Assembly: GCF_021730395.1 (NCBI RefSeq)
Contig: NC_069368.1
Location: forward strand, 66,159,501 to 66,223,500
DNA length: 64,000 nt
Source of the DNA: Mercenaria mercenaria
Lineage: Eukaryota > Mollusca > Bivalvia > Venerida > Veneridae
Direction of reading: 5' to 3'
The notes under the pieces were generated by a model. The model saw only the letters and a list, made by a program, of their open reading frames with translations, was not told the origin of the DNA and did no database searches. A program made the translations under genes and the position numbers. Shown one piece after another: positions 45,123 to 56,323 of the stretch (the first letter of the stretch is position 1; each line of letters starts with the position of its first letter).

Positions 45123-45735
45123 TTTATTCGATTTAAAAGTGTTTGATTGTAATTACTTTTTGTACTATGAATACTGCTTTTCATCGAATATTTTGGAAAT
45201 AAGGAACTTGAATTGCACTTTGCATGACGTTGAAACCCCGACACTTCACCGAAACACAAAGCAAATAAACAATGAGTTGATCATTCTAATTGCATTATTC
45301 CTCCTTTTGTCATATTTAAACATATTGATGGATTAGAAATTGACAACTTGAATACTTACTTTCAAATGCATGCTTAATGTTACTCCTGAATATCCCGTAA
45401 ACGGGTAAAACCGGTCAAGTTACATTATTTTATACTACTTAATTGGATTAGAACTATTAAATATGTAAAAAGGGGCATCTTATTTCATACTTATTTCCAC
45501 TATTGAATATTTGTATTCCCAATCAATAGTTATATAAATTGGGTCTTTCTACTTTCCTCACATGACCTGGATTGTTGGATATTCGTTTGTTGATGATCCA
45601 GAATCGTTTCAAGATCCCAACAAAGGGAAGTTACCGTATAACAGGTATATAACGGTATATTACGGAATGAATATAATTAAGTTCTAACATGACAGGTATA
45701 TTGAGGATATGTATGTCCGTACATGTTTCAGAAAA
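45123..45735. other. No gene seen
   Basis: AT-rich. A cluster TTACCGTATAACAGGTATAT near 45632 recalls TATACGG words but is too short to count as an array. Confidence 0.4.
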
Positions 45736-46200
45736 CATAAATATATATAAGACATCCACCAAATTTGAAGAAACTATTAACTAGAGCAAAATATTCTGAA
45801 TTCAATATACAAAGAAACAACAGAGTTTACAAGTGCAATAGACCTAACTGTAACCTATGTAAACAAATAGAAGAATCTAATTCATTTAAGTTTAATGGGA
45901 AAATATTTTACGTGAATGAAAACATGTCCTGTGATGTGTAAAATGTAATTTATTTTATGACGTGTAATGGCTGCCATGAATATAACATAGGTCAAACCGG
46001 AGACAAATTAAGAACTAGAAGAACAATTCATTCTCAACAAATTAGAGACCCGTCGTTAAGACAAATACCTGTCAGTAGCCATATAGACTTTTGCTGTACA
46101 ACAAAGCCAAAATTTACTATATTCCCATTTTATAAAATGAAAACTAACAGTGTGTCAGCTAGATTAACAAAAGAAAAATAGTTTATTGACTGTTTTAAAC
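45736..46200 (+). pseudogene. GIY-YIG endonuclease domain of a Penelope-like element, broken
   Basis: Reading from about 45750: IRHPPNLKKLLTRAKYSEFN, then YKCNRPNCNLCKQ (a C-x4-C-x2-C zinc-binding motif that precedes this nuclease in Penelope-like elements), VNENMSCDV, a stop at 45939-45941, NVIYFMTCNGCHEYNIGQTG (the GIY and YIG parts, here IYF and NIG), LRTRRTIHSQQIRD, DFCCTTKPKFTIFPFYKM and SVSARLTKEK, then a further stop and FIDCFKPKLN. In this family the domain nicks the target for insertion. No polymerase lies directly upstream, so it is a separate fragment. Confidence 0.82.
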
Positions 46201-46249
46201 CGAAATTAAACATGCGGAACATTTTACATGATACGGAGTCAAATGTCAT

Positions 46250-48300
46250 ATCAGTTTGTTTCGTGTCCGCTCTGTAACTCTTGAACCCCTTAAAGGATTT
46301 CAAAGAAACTTGACACAAATGTTCACCACACTGAGACGATGTGCAGAGCGCATGTTCCGGATGACTCGCTTCAAGGTCAATGTCACACTTAAGGGTCAAA
46401 GGTCATATATGACTTTGCTTTGTGTATATTGCTCTGCATTGCAGTGCTCTTGTTTTTATTTGGCATATCTCTTTTTTGTACTTACAATATTTTTTTTGAA
46501 TTACTTCCCTTTTATGTAACTATAAATAGCTTATTTTGAAACTTTTTATTATTGACCGTAGGGAAAAACCGAGACCACTTTTCTGTGGTACAACATGGAT
46601 GGCACTTCCAATTTTTATGTCTATTTTTACATATCTTTGCCTGATAAGGATTTTTTTATGTAGACTTTGAATATATTATTTGGGTACTTTTGTTTTTTGA
46701 AGTTTTCCTTTTGTTGTTCCAGTCCTTTGGGCTACAACAGTCAAGTTCTTAAAATTTTGCTCCCATCCTATGATGTAAGCCTTCGGGCGTATATTGCCCC
46801 GCTTGGCGGTGCTCTTGTTAAGTCTTCAGTTGACTGTATGTTATTTCAGATGAGTTGGGCGGACGTCCATAGACTTTGTCCGGAGCATATCTTCTTCATG
46901 CACGGAGTGATTTTGATGAAACTTGGCACAATTGTTCATCATCATGAGACGGAGTGTTATGCGTAAGAACTATGTCCATAGGTCTAAGGTCAAGGTCAAA
47001 CTTAGAGGCCAAAGCTCAGCTACAAGAATGACTGTCCGGAGCATTTATTCTTCATGCATGGAAGGATTTTGATGTTACTTTTGAAGAATTGTTCACCATC
47101 ATGAGACAGAGTGTCATGCGCAAGAAGCAGGTACCTATTTCTAAGGTCAAGGTCACACTTAGAGGTCAAAGGATACAAGAATGAAAACTTTGGCCGGAAT
47201 ATTTCTTCTTCATGCATGGAGCACAGGTGGCAGTAAGAGAGAAAACACTACCGTTTCGTACGCTGTTGCTCGCTCGCGATGCTTAAACGGTTTGGAAATG
47301 GGCTTTGAAGTAACGTTTTTCTGAAAGATTATTATTTTGCCCAAAAGACGGCCAATCATTGATAAGGAAATATTGTTTTGAAAAAAATATACGAACTTGG
47401 AAGCAATGCACATGTCAAACAGTTCTTGCTTACCTTTCTCATGGCTCATTGTCACAGGTGCAAATTATTATTTTTTTTCAAAATGGCTTTTTTTCATTTT
47501 TTTCCTAAGAAACCTTATAAGTTAAGTGCATATAGCTAATATAGGTACGTTACTGCCACCTGTGGAATGAAGGGATTTTGATATAACTTGGCAGAAATGT
47601 TCACTACAATGAGACGGAGTATCATGCACAAGAACAAGGTTCCTAGGTCGAAGGTCAAGGTCACATTTAGAGGCCAAACGTCAGATACAAGAATGACTTT
47701 GTCTGGAGCACTTCTTCTTCATGCATGGAGGGATTTTTATGTAACTTGGCACAATCGACACCATCATGAGTCGGAATGTCATGTGCAGGTCCCTTCTTTA
47801 GAATTACCTCCCTTTGTTGTTACTATATATAGCTTATATTGTAACTTTTTCATTACTAGTCATAGGGAAAAATCGAGACCACTTTTCTGGAGTACAACAT
47901 GCATGTTACATCCAATTTTGAGGTGTGTTTTGACATATCCCTACATGGTAAGGACTTTTGTGTGGACTTACAATATTTTTTACATTTTTATTTATTTATA
48001 TTTTCTTAAGATTATCTTCCCTTACTTGTTACTATAAATAACTTATATTGTAACTTTTTTATTATTGACCGGAGGGAAAAAACAAGACCACTTTTCTGTG
48101 GTACAACATAGGTGTTACTTTCAAATTTTAGGTGAATTGAAGGTATCTCTACCTGGTAAGGAGATTTTTTTTTGTGGACTTAGAAAAACAAAGGAATTAC
48201 AGTAATTGCTAAACAGCCACAAAAGTAAAATTCCGTTTGCAAATACAGGTGCTATTTGCTTATTTGCTTTTTACTGGCGTATATTGTGACATTCTGGCAC
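46250..48300 (+). repeat. Modular repeat array with AAGGTCAAGGTCAC and GAGACGGAGTGTCATGCG
   Basis: Modules of ~150-170 bp contain CATGCATGGAGGGATTTTGA, TGTTCACCA, GAGACGGAGTGTCATGCGCA and AAGGTCAAGGTCACACTTAG. Copies begin near 46260, 46900, 47030, 47215/47565 and 47720. Blocks of a second kind (GAGACCACTTTTCTGTGGTA then CAACAT) recur near 46570, 47875 and 48085. The end GTGACATTCTGGCACTCTTG at about 48285 is a typical family terminus. The 149-codon frame at 47588-48037 is a translation of these modules. A hAT-like MITE interrupts the array. Confidence 0.72.
47222..47564 (+). mobile_element. hAT-like MITE, 343 bp, inserted in the module array
   Basis: The perfect 15-bp inverted ends CACAGGTGGCAGTAA and TTACTGCCACCTGTG bound a non-coding interior. 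The host module is split exactly after CATGCATGGAG and resumes at GGGATTTTGAT. The flanking 8-mers GCATGGAG and GAATGAAG agree at 6 of 8 positions, consistent with the 8-bp duplications of hAT elements. Confidence 0.72.
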
Positions 48301-48848
48301 TCTTGTTAATGCATGACATACTTATTTCTATACTATCACGTTTTACATGACCCCACCCATGAGAGTTCTGCCTGAAAAAAAAAACATGTGTATACAAATT
48401 TCAATAGTTAAATAGAAAAAAATCTAATGTAGTGTAACCCAAATTTTTGAAGTTTGCCCCTGGGGGTACATGTACCCTAACATTATAAATGAGTGAGCAT
48501 GCTGGTTTAATGGCGTCAAACTGAGATCGAGTGGTTATCATAAATTATTATGTTGTCATGGACATTTTTTGCTGCGAATGCCTCACTGTGACAATATATT
48601 GCATATTGAGTTCACATTACTGAGACTTCCTCTTGGCTTTCTTTTCTTGCTGATATATGTGCTTTTATTGATCCAAAATTTCGCTTTTCTATGCAGGAAA
48701 TACGAAGTGAAACAGGTTAAGTCGAGATTATTGCCCCACTTGACCTTAAGCACAGTCCACGAGTATATTAATACATAGTGCTGCTGTTAGTAGGAGACTT
48801 CAGTATTACAATTCTTCTTAATACTAGGTTTATGTCATTTCTATTCAG
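48301..48848. other. No gene seen upstream of the candidate exons
   Basis: AT-rich. A mini-exon-like piece (CTATGCAG before GAAATACGAAGTGAAACAG, then GTTAAG) lies near 48695-48720, too short to trust. The frame at 48569-48778 covers it but looks random at its start. Confidence 0.35.
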
Positions 48849-49027
48849 GGTGTAATGACACGAAGTAAGAGAAGGCAAAGAAGCCAAACAAACATGACAG
48901 AATTGTATGTCCAGTACTGCATGGAGAAATATATTGAAAAAGAACTTTATGGAACTTTAGTAATAGAATTTTATAAAAGACAAATTTATGTTATAGACAT
49001 GATACAGTTAGACTGTAAGTTGCACCA
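48849..49027 (+). CDS. Candidate host exon A, unknown protein
   Basis: It is preceded by a pyrimidine-rich acceptor (TTTATGTCATTTCTATTCAG) and followed by the strong donor GTAAGT at 49028. The frame GVMTRSKRRQRSQTN, TELYVQYCMEKYIEKELYG, TLVIEFYKRQIYVIDMIQLD is open through all 59 codons, has an ATG at 48855, and leaves phase 2 at the donor. That phase fits the acceptor GGCAG at 49470 and exon B. The basic N-terminus could be nuclear. AT-rich composition weakens the case, and no family is recognised. It may equally be a chance frame. Confidence 0.33.
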
Positions 49028-49084
49028 GTAAGTAAATTGTACCATTGTTTGCCATGATGATATAAAATGTAATCCACAACAGTG

Positions 49085-49330
49085 GTGCAGTAGCAGAGGG
49101 CTCACCTTCGGATGTCGTAGTTTATTACATTTTGAAATTATGAATCAGTAGAGAAAAATAGAGATGATCAGTCAGCGAACGCCATGGTCATAGCACTTGT
49201 GCACCAGACAGGCTGGATGATCGTTATTTCTCCAATGAACACCCATCACGGTAGTCATTTTGGAGCAAACACGCTGAAGGTGAATGCTGTGAGAGGTGTT
49301 CAAATGCAGAGTAGGCGCTGACTGTGCTGT
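49085..49330. other. GC-richer island of unknown nature between candidate exons
   Basis: This stretch differs in composition from its flanks. On the plus strand a ~64-codon frame (through about 49130-49321) reads SVEKNRDDQSANAMVIALVH and QTGWMIVISPMNTHHGSHFG before a TGA at 49319-49321; the minus strand also reads open in part. I cannot name it. It could be a degraded exon or a fragment of an unrecognised repeat. Confidence 0.3.
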
Positions 49331-49470
49331 ATCTACTCTAGATGAGGCAAAAACTTGTTACAAAGATATTGCAGTCATAACATTACCTGCAGGTTTTCAG
49401 ATTGTATTTGTAGCTGTACACAGTAACCATTGTAACTGTATCAACTATACTTGTTTCTAATCTTAGGCAG

Positions 49471-49582
49471 ATGTGTACATACAAGATGGAAAATATACAA
49501 AGGAGAAGTTTTCCTCCAATATGAAGGACAACTAGTAGAGATGGATTCACAAGGAGATGACACTTACGTTGATGAGATGGAG
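49471..49582 (+). CDS. Candidate host exon B, unknown protein
   Basis: The acceptor CTAATCTTAGGCAG gives a start that joins exon A in phase. The frame CVHTRWKIYKGEVFLQYEGQ then LVEMDSQGDDTYVDEME is followed by a weak donor GTAGGA at 49583. A much stronger donor (ACAG followed by GTGAGT) sits at 49637, but a TGA at 49631-49633 comes first in this frame. So either the gene ends here, or the copy is damaged, or the exon is spurious. Phase 0 at the weak donor does not fit exon C. No family recognised. Confidence 0.28.
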
Positions 49583-49654
49583 GTAGGACAAAAGATGAAG
49601 TCCCTGAAATCAGTACTCCTGGGAGCTAGTTGACAGGTGAGTCAGAGATGTTTT

Positions 49655-49775
49655 ACAATTGAAAACGATCAGCGTGAGTGAAAAAAGTTCCGCTGGCTGG
49701 GTTCAAACTCTGTACTTAGACAAACTGTCATTACTAAGACAGTGCCGTTACCCTCTGGGCTACACATTTATGCAG
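49655..49775 (-). mobile_element. tRNA-like SINE fragment
   Basis: The minus strand reads TAGCCCAGAGGGTAACGGCA (box-A-like), CTGTCTTAGTAATGACAG (hairpin), GAGTTTGAACCC (box-B-like), then CGGAACTTTTTTCACTCACG. The spacing and boxes fit a tRNA-derived SINE head; no target duplication or tail is clear. Confidence 0.45.
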
Positions 49776-52639
49776 GCTGTACATGAACAAACATTATGAT
49801 AATTTAGTTAAATATAAGTTTAACATTGGAATGTGAGCAAAATATGACATCACCTTGTTTGATAGTATTTATAGACAACTCTACCACATGTCAGCATGTT
49901 TGTCTGGCTATAATAATGAGGATGTATAACGATGCACACAGACAAAGTGAGGACTAACACATGGGTCCAGTGTGAGGACTAAGCCTTAAAAGCATGGGTC
50001 CTCACATTGATATTGTGTTGAAATTATTGTTAGTAAGACCTAATTTGATTGTATGTATGGAGAATTTATTTGTAAGTCCTCAGATACCCAAATGACCTCA
50101 CTTTGTTAGTGTGCATTACTGCATGTTATAGCCACTAAGGAAAGATTGGCAAGGCATATTTTTAATGTATATTCATCGATGCATCCCAGAATTATCTCCC
50201 ATTGAGCTTAGTTTTTGAACAACCTTACAGTTTTTGGATTTTTTTTCAAGCTTAACAGTAGTGATCAACATGTTAAAGGGCAGTGCATTACGTAACAATT
50301 ATCAAGATGACTGATTGGTGGCCATAATGATCTTAAATTTTGTAATTTCCTTGTGGAGCGAAATAGCTGACACTGGCACTACACTTATTTCTTTAAAGTA
50401 AAAGCTCTTGAATGAACATTCCAGTTTTGATTATGCTATTGTATCAATGTACAGTTTCAAGGGTATTTTGTCATCTTCAGTGACTGCCCTAGTTTTATTT
50501 TATTGTGATCAGTACAGCGATAAAAAGGACATGTTAATCTTATGTGGATTTTCCTACACTGCTTTTTCCTGGCATTTACATAAATGTATATCAGTATCGT
50601 TGACATAAACTACCGTCCATGAACAGGCTCAATCAAACCGAGCCTGCAACATTTTCGTTTTTGACGTGTTGGGCGACCTGTGAAGTTTCTACTTTTTTCT
50701 ATTTTAAATACATTCAGGATATATCTATAAATAAATACCATTATGCTGTGGGTCGGGTTTTCTCACCTAGAGGATATATATATATGGTCATTCAAACAGT
50801 GTGAGATAACCTTATCTCAAACTGCCAATCCCTCACCCCAGCAACATTTGAACATCTGACAGTGATTTGCTCAAAGAAATCCAGTTTTTACATCATTTAT
50901 CAATGATGTTTTATGCCAAATTATGCTTACTGTTGTAAATTTTTGAAGGTCACTTAAAAAGATTTTTTGTCAGTTCAGGAAGTGAAAAATTAAAGGCATT
51001 TTAAAGAGGTTGAAAAAATAGTAACTGCACTGTCTGTCTGTCTGTCCCAGATTTGTGTCCACTCAGTCATTTATTGATGGATTTCAAAAATAAACTTTGC
51101 ACCAGTGATCAGCATGACAAAACAATATGTCATGAACAAGAACAATAAAATCTATCTATCTTACTTTTTGAATAATCTCCCTTTAATGATTGTTTTCTGC
51201 ATTTCGTCTCGGCTCTGTAACTTCGTCATTCATGGATGGATTTCCTAAAACTTTGTACCAATGATAAGCATGTTTTGACGACGTGTTATTAACAAAAACT
51301 ATAACTTTACCTATCTTACTTTTTGAATTGTATCCCTTTATTGAATGTTGATCTGCATTTCATGTCCGCTATGTAACTATTCCATTCACGGGTGGATAAT
51401 TTTTAAAAAAAAGGTAGGGAGGTTGGTAATAATCAGCAGAAACCCTTCTGGTTTGTGGGTATGTAGGTCAAATGTCAAGATCACAGTGGCCCTGTTCTGT
51501 TCAATGAAGAAGTGCATATGTGTTTTATCAACATATCTTGTTTTTCTGAGTAGAAGTCTTTGTGTTCTAGATCAACCACTGTTGTTAACAAATACAATAA
51601 AATTATATTTCTCATTTTACTCGGATATACCAGGGTATAAATTGTTTCAGACATTTGCGTTCTTAACTCTATTCTGTAGACTTGTGTTGTTTTATAAAAG
51701 AATAAACTTAAACAAATTGTCAGCAATTGGAGTTTGTAATTTAATATTGAGATTTGAACTTTTAGTCAGCACCTGTGTTGGATCCAATTTAAGCAGTCAC
51801 ATTTCATGTAAACCTGATTATTTTTCAGAAACTGGTAGTTGCATTTGTTGCTTAATGTGGGGGTGAATATGTATCCACGTTCCTGTCTTCTACAACACAT
51901 GGTTTCAAGCAGTGTAGTGCAAGTATATTTATTAAGACCAATTTGGTGGAAGAATCAGTTTAACATCGTAGCATTTTTGGCTTGATTATTGGAAGAAAAT
52001 TCCAAGCTCATATAATCAGACTAATAAAAAAAATGAGCTCTTGATAATACATGTATTGTGTGTCTTTCCAGTGAAATTTGATAATTCCTCAAGTAAATAC
52101 ATTTAGTTTGAATATCAATACCTTTTTGCACAGTGATGTTGGAGCTATGTAGGAATCATGTGTCTTGTCTCGACTAGTTGAGCCCATTCCATTCTATCAA
52201 ACTTTTATACTTCAATGAAGTTACATTAGTAGACTAGTCAACAGCGTTCGCTTTTCTTACCGAATCCTGGGACTTTATCGCGGTGGCCTGTTTCTCAGCA
52301 CTTGTTTTATTGACAAAGCTGAAGCTTGACAGCTTTTTGCTCTTAGCAGCATACTTTTTATGACTTTATTTGTATAATATTTACTATTTATTACTCTATA
52401 TATTTTCATTTCCGGGAAAAAATGGCGGCCTTGATTAAATGTGATCGCGGGTCACGTATACGGAACATAGAACAGTTCGCAAGACTTAATCGAATCGGTA
52501 ATTGAACGGTTATTAGACCAAAACAGGAACAGCCCTAACTCGATTAAAAATTAGGAACAAGAATCAAAACGAAATATCGGAAACCTGAAAATTAAGATTA
52601 CCGCAAAATTGTTATTTTTTTGGCAGATTTCTGAGAAAT
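49776..52639. other. No secure gene; module repeats at 51.04-51.40 kb
   Basis: Mostly AT-rich intron-like or intergenic sequence. At about 51040-51400 a ~165-bp module recurs (ATTCATGGATGGATTTCCTA, TTTGCACCAGTGATCAGCAT, TATCTTACTTTTTGAAT). The 173-codon frame at 51345-51866 starts in it and shows no domain, so I do not call it. Confidence 0.45.
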
Positions 52640-52773
52640 TTAAACCCCAAAATTGGGAAAATAAGCACAATTTTCCAATAGGGATGGGGCCGAAATTCGA
52701 TCCCAGAATCGGCCTTAAAATATCTCTGACTCAGGTGAGCGATTTAGGGTCATCATGACCCTCTTGTTTGTAT
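52640..52773 (+). repeat. 3' end of an AGCTCAC-family repeat
   Basis: CTCAGGTGAGCGATTTAGGG then TCATCATGACCCTCTTGTTT is the same right end as at about 60440-60485 and resembles the one at 15584. The hairpin head is not visible upstream, so this copy is 5'-truncated. Confidence 0.6.
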
Positions 52774-53150
52774 TTCTTTTGTAGTCACCACAAATTTGGT
52801 GTGTGCTTTAGTTATCTTGAATAATTAGGGTTGAAAAAAGCATTGAACTAATCAGTAAGCACATCTTGTATGACCTTGTATGAGCAAAGATGGTTGTTTC
52901 CAAAAATACTATGTCTTGAGCTATAGATTTAATCTGGATGTAAGTACATGTAAATAGTTCAGATTAAATGTGTCAGTTAGAAACGTTTGATCTTTGGTTG
53001 CAATTTGCCAAAGTCAGTTATTTTTTAACTGCGGAAAGGTTGACGAATATGTTGTCAATAATTATGCCTTTCTCTGTTAAAACCATGTTTGAAATACAAA
53101 TAAATTTCAGTTATCTTGTTTAAATGCAACATATCATCAATGTTTTGTAG
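52774..53150. other. No gene seen
   Basis: AT-rich, intron-like sequence leading into the acceptor of candidate exon C. Confidence 0.4.
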
Positions 53151-53231
53151 GTGCAGCAGAAGATACTGTTCAGTCATTAGGAGGAGTAGTCAAAAAGAAC
53201 AGCTCTATCATTGTTTCTCTAGAGGAGACAG
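53151..53231 (+). CDS. Candidate host exon C, short
   Basis: 81 bp bounded by an acceptor (ATCAATGTTTTGTAG) and a donor (ACAG followed by GTATAT). In one phase it reads AAEDTVQSLGGVVKKNSS then IIVSLEETG, a plausible helix-then-strand piece that recalls the LGG-x-V region of BRCT domains. A second phase is also open. The length is a multiple of three. It leaves phase 1, which does not join exon D in D's fully open frame; it does join an alternate D frame (DDSAVVGDIRYSQKQ) that soon stops. Family suggestion is speculative. Confidence 0.33.
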
Positions 53232-54080
53232 GTATATCTTTTTTAGCAGGTAATTTTCTGGTTAGATCAAAATTACTGTAATTGTAAGCTAGACTGATTT
53301 CCCAAAACAAATCTGGCTCTTGTCATAGCTAGGGTGTATTTCATCTAAAACATAGCTAAAAGTTAGGGATGGAAACAGATATTGAAATCACTTTTGAATG
53401 TTTGGTTGGTCATATTCGAATATATTCGAAAATTTGGCTTGTGTAATGGAAGCTTTAAATTATTATTAGTCACTAGCATTACATGATAAAATGGCAAGGG
53501 CTGATTATTTTCAGTCAAGATACAGGAAACAAAAAAAAAATACTTATTTACATGGATTTTTAAGACCAACTGGTTAGTGTCAAAACATTAGAAGGCTTCT
53601 CCCTAGACATCGTGTCTCTTTTCATGACAAGATCTTGCACAATACACGAAATGCGGCGAAAAGTCTACCACAATGAATGTGAAGGAGAACCTGAAATATA
53701 CCTTACTACGTAGTAGGTGGTAATAAAAAGTACTAACGTTTTGATTGGCTAAATAGTCTCCTCAACAAATGGCATATTCAAATTTACTGAAATTCCGTAT
53801 AGATTCTAATGATTGAATTTCCTCACGTTGATTATTGCCAACTTCCAACTATGCTTCTCTTTTCAAGGGAATTGTAAACTGTTAATCTGTAACAATTTTC
53901 ATTTGATTTTCATATTTGAAAATGTGGCTGATATTTGAATATTTGATTTTGTCCCTACTAAAAACCATCTAAGATGTTTGGATGAAGCCAGGTAGGCATA
54001 TTGTAAGGGACAATGGACATATATACTGAAGGGTGTAAGTCTGACTGCAATAATTTTTGTTAATATGAGATTAACAGCAT
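53232..54080. other. No gene seen
   Basis: Intron-like AT-rich sequence. The minus-strand frame at 53569-53363 has no recognisable content. Confidence 0.4.
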
Positions 54081-54084
54081 TTTA

Positions 54085-55260
54085 TGAAATTTTTATCGAG
54101 CCCGCTTGCGGTGAGCTCGATATAATCGTCACTTTCAGTAATTGTGCTTGCGTCCGTGTGTCTGTCCGATTTTGTCAGGACCATAACTTTGACATGCATG
54201 GACCAATCTTGTTTATATTTGACATGAATGTTTAACTCAATGACAAGGCGTGTCATGCACAAACCCCATGTTCCTATCTCAAAGGTCAAGGTCATGGAGG
54301 TCAAAGGTGAAATTGAAGTTTGTCTGGACCATAACTCTAACATGCATGGACTAGATTTGTTTATATTTGGCATGAATGTTTAACTCAGTGAGAAGGCTGG
54401 TCATGCGCAAACCCCCTGTTCCTATCTCAAAGGTCAAGGTAACAGTTGGAGGTCAAATATCAAATTGAAGCTTGTCCGCAGCATTTTTTTCATGCATGGT
54501 GGGATTTTGATGTAACTTGCCATGAATTTTCACCTTTATGAGACGGAGTGTCATGCGCAAGAAGCAGGTCCCTAGGTCAAAGGTCAAGGTCACACTTAGA
54601 GGCCAAAGGTCAGATACAAGAATGACATTGTCTGGGGCATGTCTTCTTCATGCATGGAGGGATTTTGATGTAACTGGGCACATATGTTCAACACCATGAG
54701 ACAATCTTGGTTTTAGAATTACTTCCCTTTGTTATTACTATAAATCGCTTTTATTGTAAATTTCTTGTAAGGCGTAAAATAAAATGTTGGTTTCCGGTAT
54801 TCCGACCTACCCGAAATTTTTGACACGGCCTTAAATGTTTTTATGGCCTAGGAGAATATTTTTTTCAACATTTTAACAAACTTGCAAAACTTCACTTTAT
54901 GTGCTTTAAACATGTTCAGTGGTGTTAGAAATCAACTTACCAATGCTCTAAAGGCATAACCCCCTTATATGTATTCGTTTTACGTCATAATAATAATTTC
55001 CAAAAATTCTCAAAAAAAAAAAAAATAAAAAAATAAATAAAAAAAAAAATCAAAGAAAAAAAATTCAAACCTACTTACCCTTATTTTTTTGAAACAATTT
55101 ATTTTTTTAGGCCTTACTGGCCGTGGAGAAGAATTGAGACAACTTTTCTGTGCTACAACATGCATGTTACATCCAATTGTTGATGTGTTTTGACCTATCT
55201 CTACCTGCTTAGGAGTTTTGTGTGGACTTATGTTATATATATATATATATATATATTTAT
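54085..55260 (+). repeat. Hairpin-headed modular repeat array with A-rich and (AT)n tracts
   Basis: The head is the hairpin ATCGAGCCCGC/GCTCGAT at 54097-54122, then GTCCGTGTGTCTGTCC. Modules of ~150 bp (GACCATAACTTTGACATGCA, AAGGTCAAGGTCATGGAGGT and later AAGGTCAAGGTCACACTTAG) follow near 54180, 54330, 54480 and 54620. An A-rich stretch (55012-55070) and (AT)n at 55232-55257 lie near the end. Blocks like CAACTTTTCTGTGCTACAAC match those in the 46-48 kb array. Non-coding. Confidence 0.7.
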
Positions 55261-55394
55261 CATTTGTCAAAAATACAGGTGCTAATCAGTGTAAATCAGT
55301 TCTGACACCGCCAAATAGTAAAATAAATGTTACGTTTTTAGACAGCTGGCGGGCTCGACATTCTGCCCATGGGCATGCAGAATGTACTTTTAGT

Positions 55395-56100
55395 TATGTC
55401 TTCCACCACACAGTGGTGTGAGAGACATATTGATTTACTCCAGTCTGTGTGTCTGTCGGTCACAAAGCTTGTCCGCACATTTCTCATCTGATCTTCACCA
55501 AACTTGAACAAAATGGGTTTGACCATAAGACCTCGGCCAGGTTCGATAAATAGCCAAATAGATCTAGCCATTTTGGAGTTATGGCCCTTTAATTAACAAA
55601 GATGGGCATTTTTACTCTTGTCCGCACTCTAAGTCACATATTTCTCATTCGATCTTCAACATACTTGAACAAAATATGTTTGACTATTAGACCTTGGCCA
55701 AGTTCGATAATATGCCAAATCGGTCCAGGCATTTTGGAGTTACGGCCCTTGAATTATCGAAAATTGGCCTTTTTGCTCTTTTCTGCACTTTAAGTCAAAC
55801 ATTTCTCATCCAATCTTCACCAAACTTGAATAAAATGTGTTTGACCATAAAACCTTGGCCAAGTTTGAAAACTTCCCAAATCGTTCCAGGCATTTTGGAG
55901 TTACGGCCCTTGAATTACCGGAACATCGGCCTTTTTACTCATGTCCGCACTCTTAAGTCGAACAATTCTCATCCAATCTTCACCAAACTTGAACAAAATG
56001 TGTTTGACCATAAGACCTCAGCCAAGTTCAATAACGAGTCAAATATGTCTAGAAATTTTGAAGTTCTGGCCCTTGAATTCTTGTGAGTAAACAGTATATA
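55395..56100 (+). repeat. Hairpin-headed repeat with four ~125-bp modules
   Basis: The head ATGTCTTCCACCACACAGTG then GTGTGAGAGACAT folds into a hairpin. Four modules follow, each with CTCATNNGATCTTCACCAAA, CTTGAACAAAATGTGTTTGA, CCATAAGACCT, GCCAAGTTCGATAA and TTTTGGAGTTACGGCCCTTG, near 55480, 55625, 55805 and 55960. The frames at 55602-55793 and 55694-56086 are translations of these modules, not proteins. Confidence 0.75.
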
Positions 56101-56120
56101 AAGACTGACTTTCTATCTAG

Positions 56121-56323
56121 ACGATTCGGCAGTTGTGGGAGATATTCGCTATTCTCAAAAACAGCTCTAGTTTATATATTGATGTTGCTGGAAAAAGTGA
56201 TGTAAGAAAATATTTCCTTTATCTTGAAGCTTCTGTTCCAGGTGGCCCAAATAATGTGGATAGACTATGGCTGTTTGATTGTCTGAGTAACTTCAATGTT
56301 CTTTACATGGGTCTGTATTTAAA
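56121..56323 (+). CDS. Candidate host exon D, best-supported exon in the window
   Basis: 203 bp between an acceptor (GACTTTCTATCTAG) and the donor GTAAGT at 56324. The frame is open throughout: TIRQLWEIFAILKNSSSLYI, DVAGKSDVRKYFLYLEASVP, GGPNNVDRLWLFDCLSNFNV, LYMGLYLK. It leaves phase 2, and the next candidate (exon E) picks up in phase. RKYFLYL, VP and LWLFDC recall BRCT-domain spacing (a small-residue turn, then W-x-x-D), as in 53BP1-type repeats, but this is a by-eye resemblance. The first 45 bp also read well in another frame, so a one-base shift inside the exon is possible. Function unknown. Confidence 0.5.

Noticed and set aside
4500-46200. A single Penelope-like element spanning the polymerase at 4.5 kb and the nuclease at 45.8 kb
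   Set aside because: They are 40 kb apart with many unrelated elements between; they are separate fragments.
47588-48037. 149-codon frame
   Set aside because: Its sequence is the translation of the repeat modules (SKVKVTFRGQT from AAGGTCAAGGTCACATTTAG); similar peptides appear wherever the module occurs.
51345-51866. 173-codon frame, the second longest in the window
   Set aside because: It begins in a module repeat (a NVKITVALF piece comes from TGTCAAGATCACAGTGGCC), is cysteine- and leucine-rich without a domain, and has no coding-like codon pattern.
55694-56086. 130-codon frame with internal repeats
   Set aside because: The repeats are the DNA modules of the hairpin-headed element, not a repeat protein.
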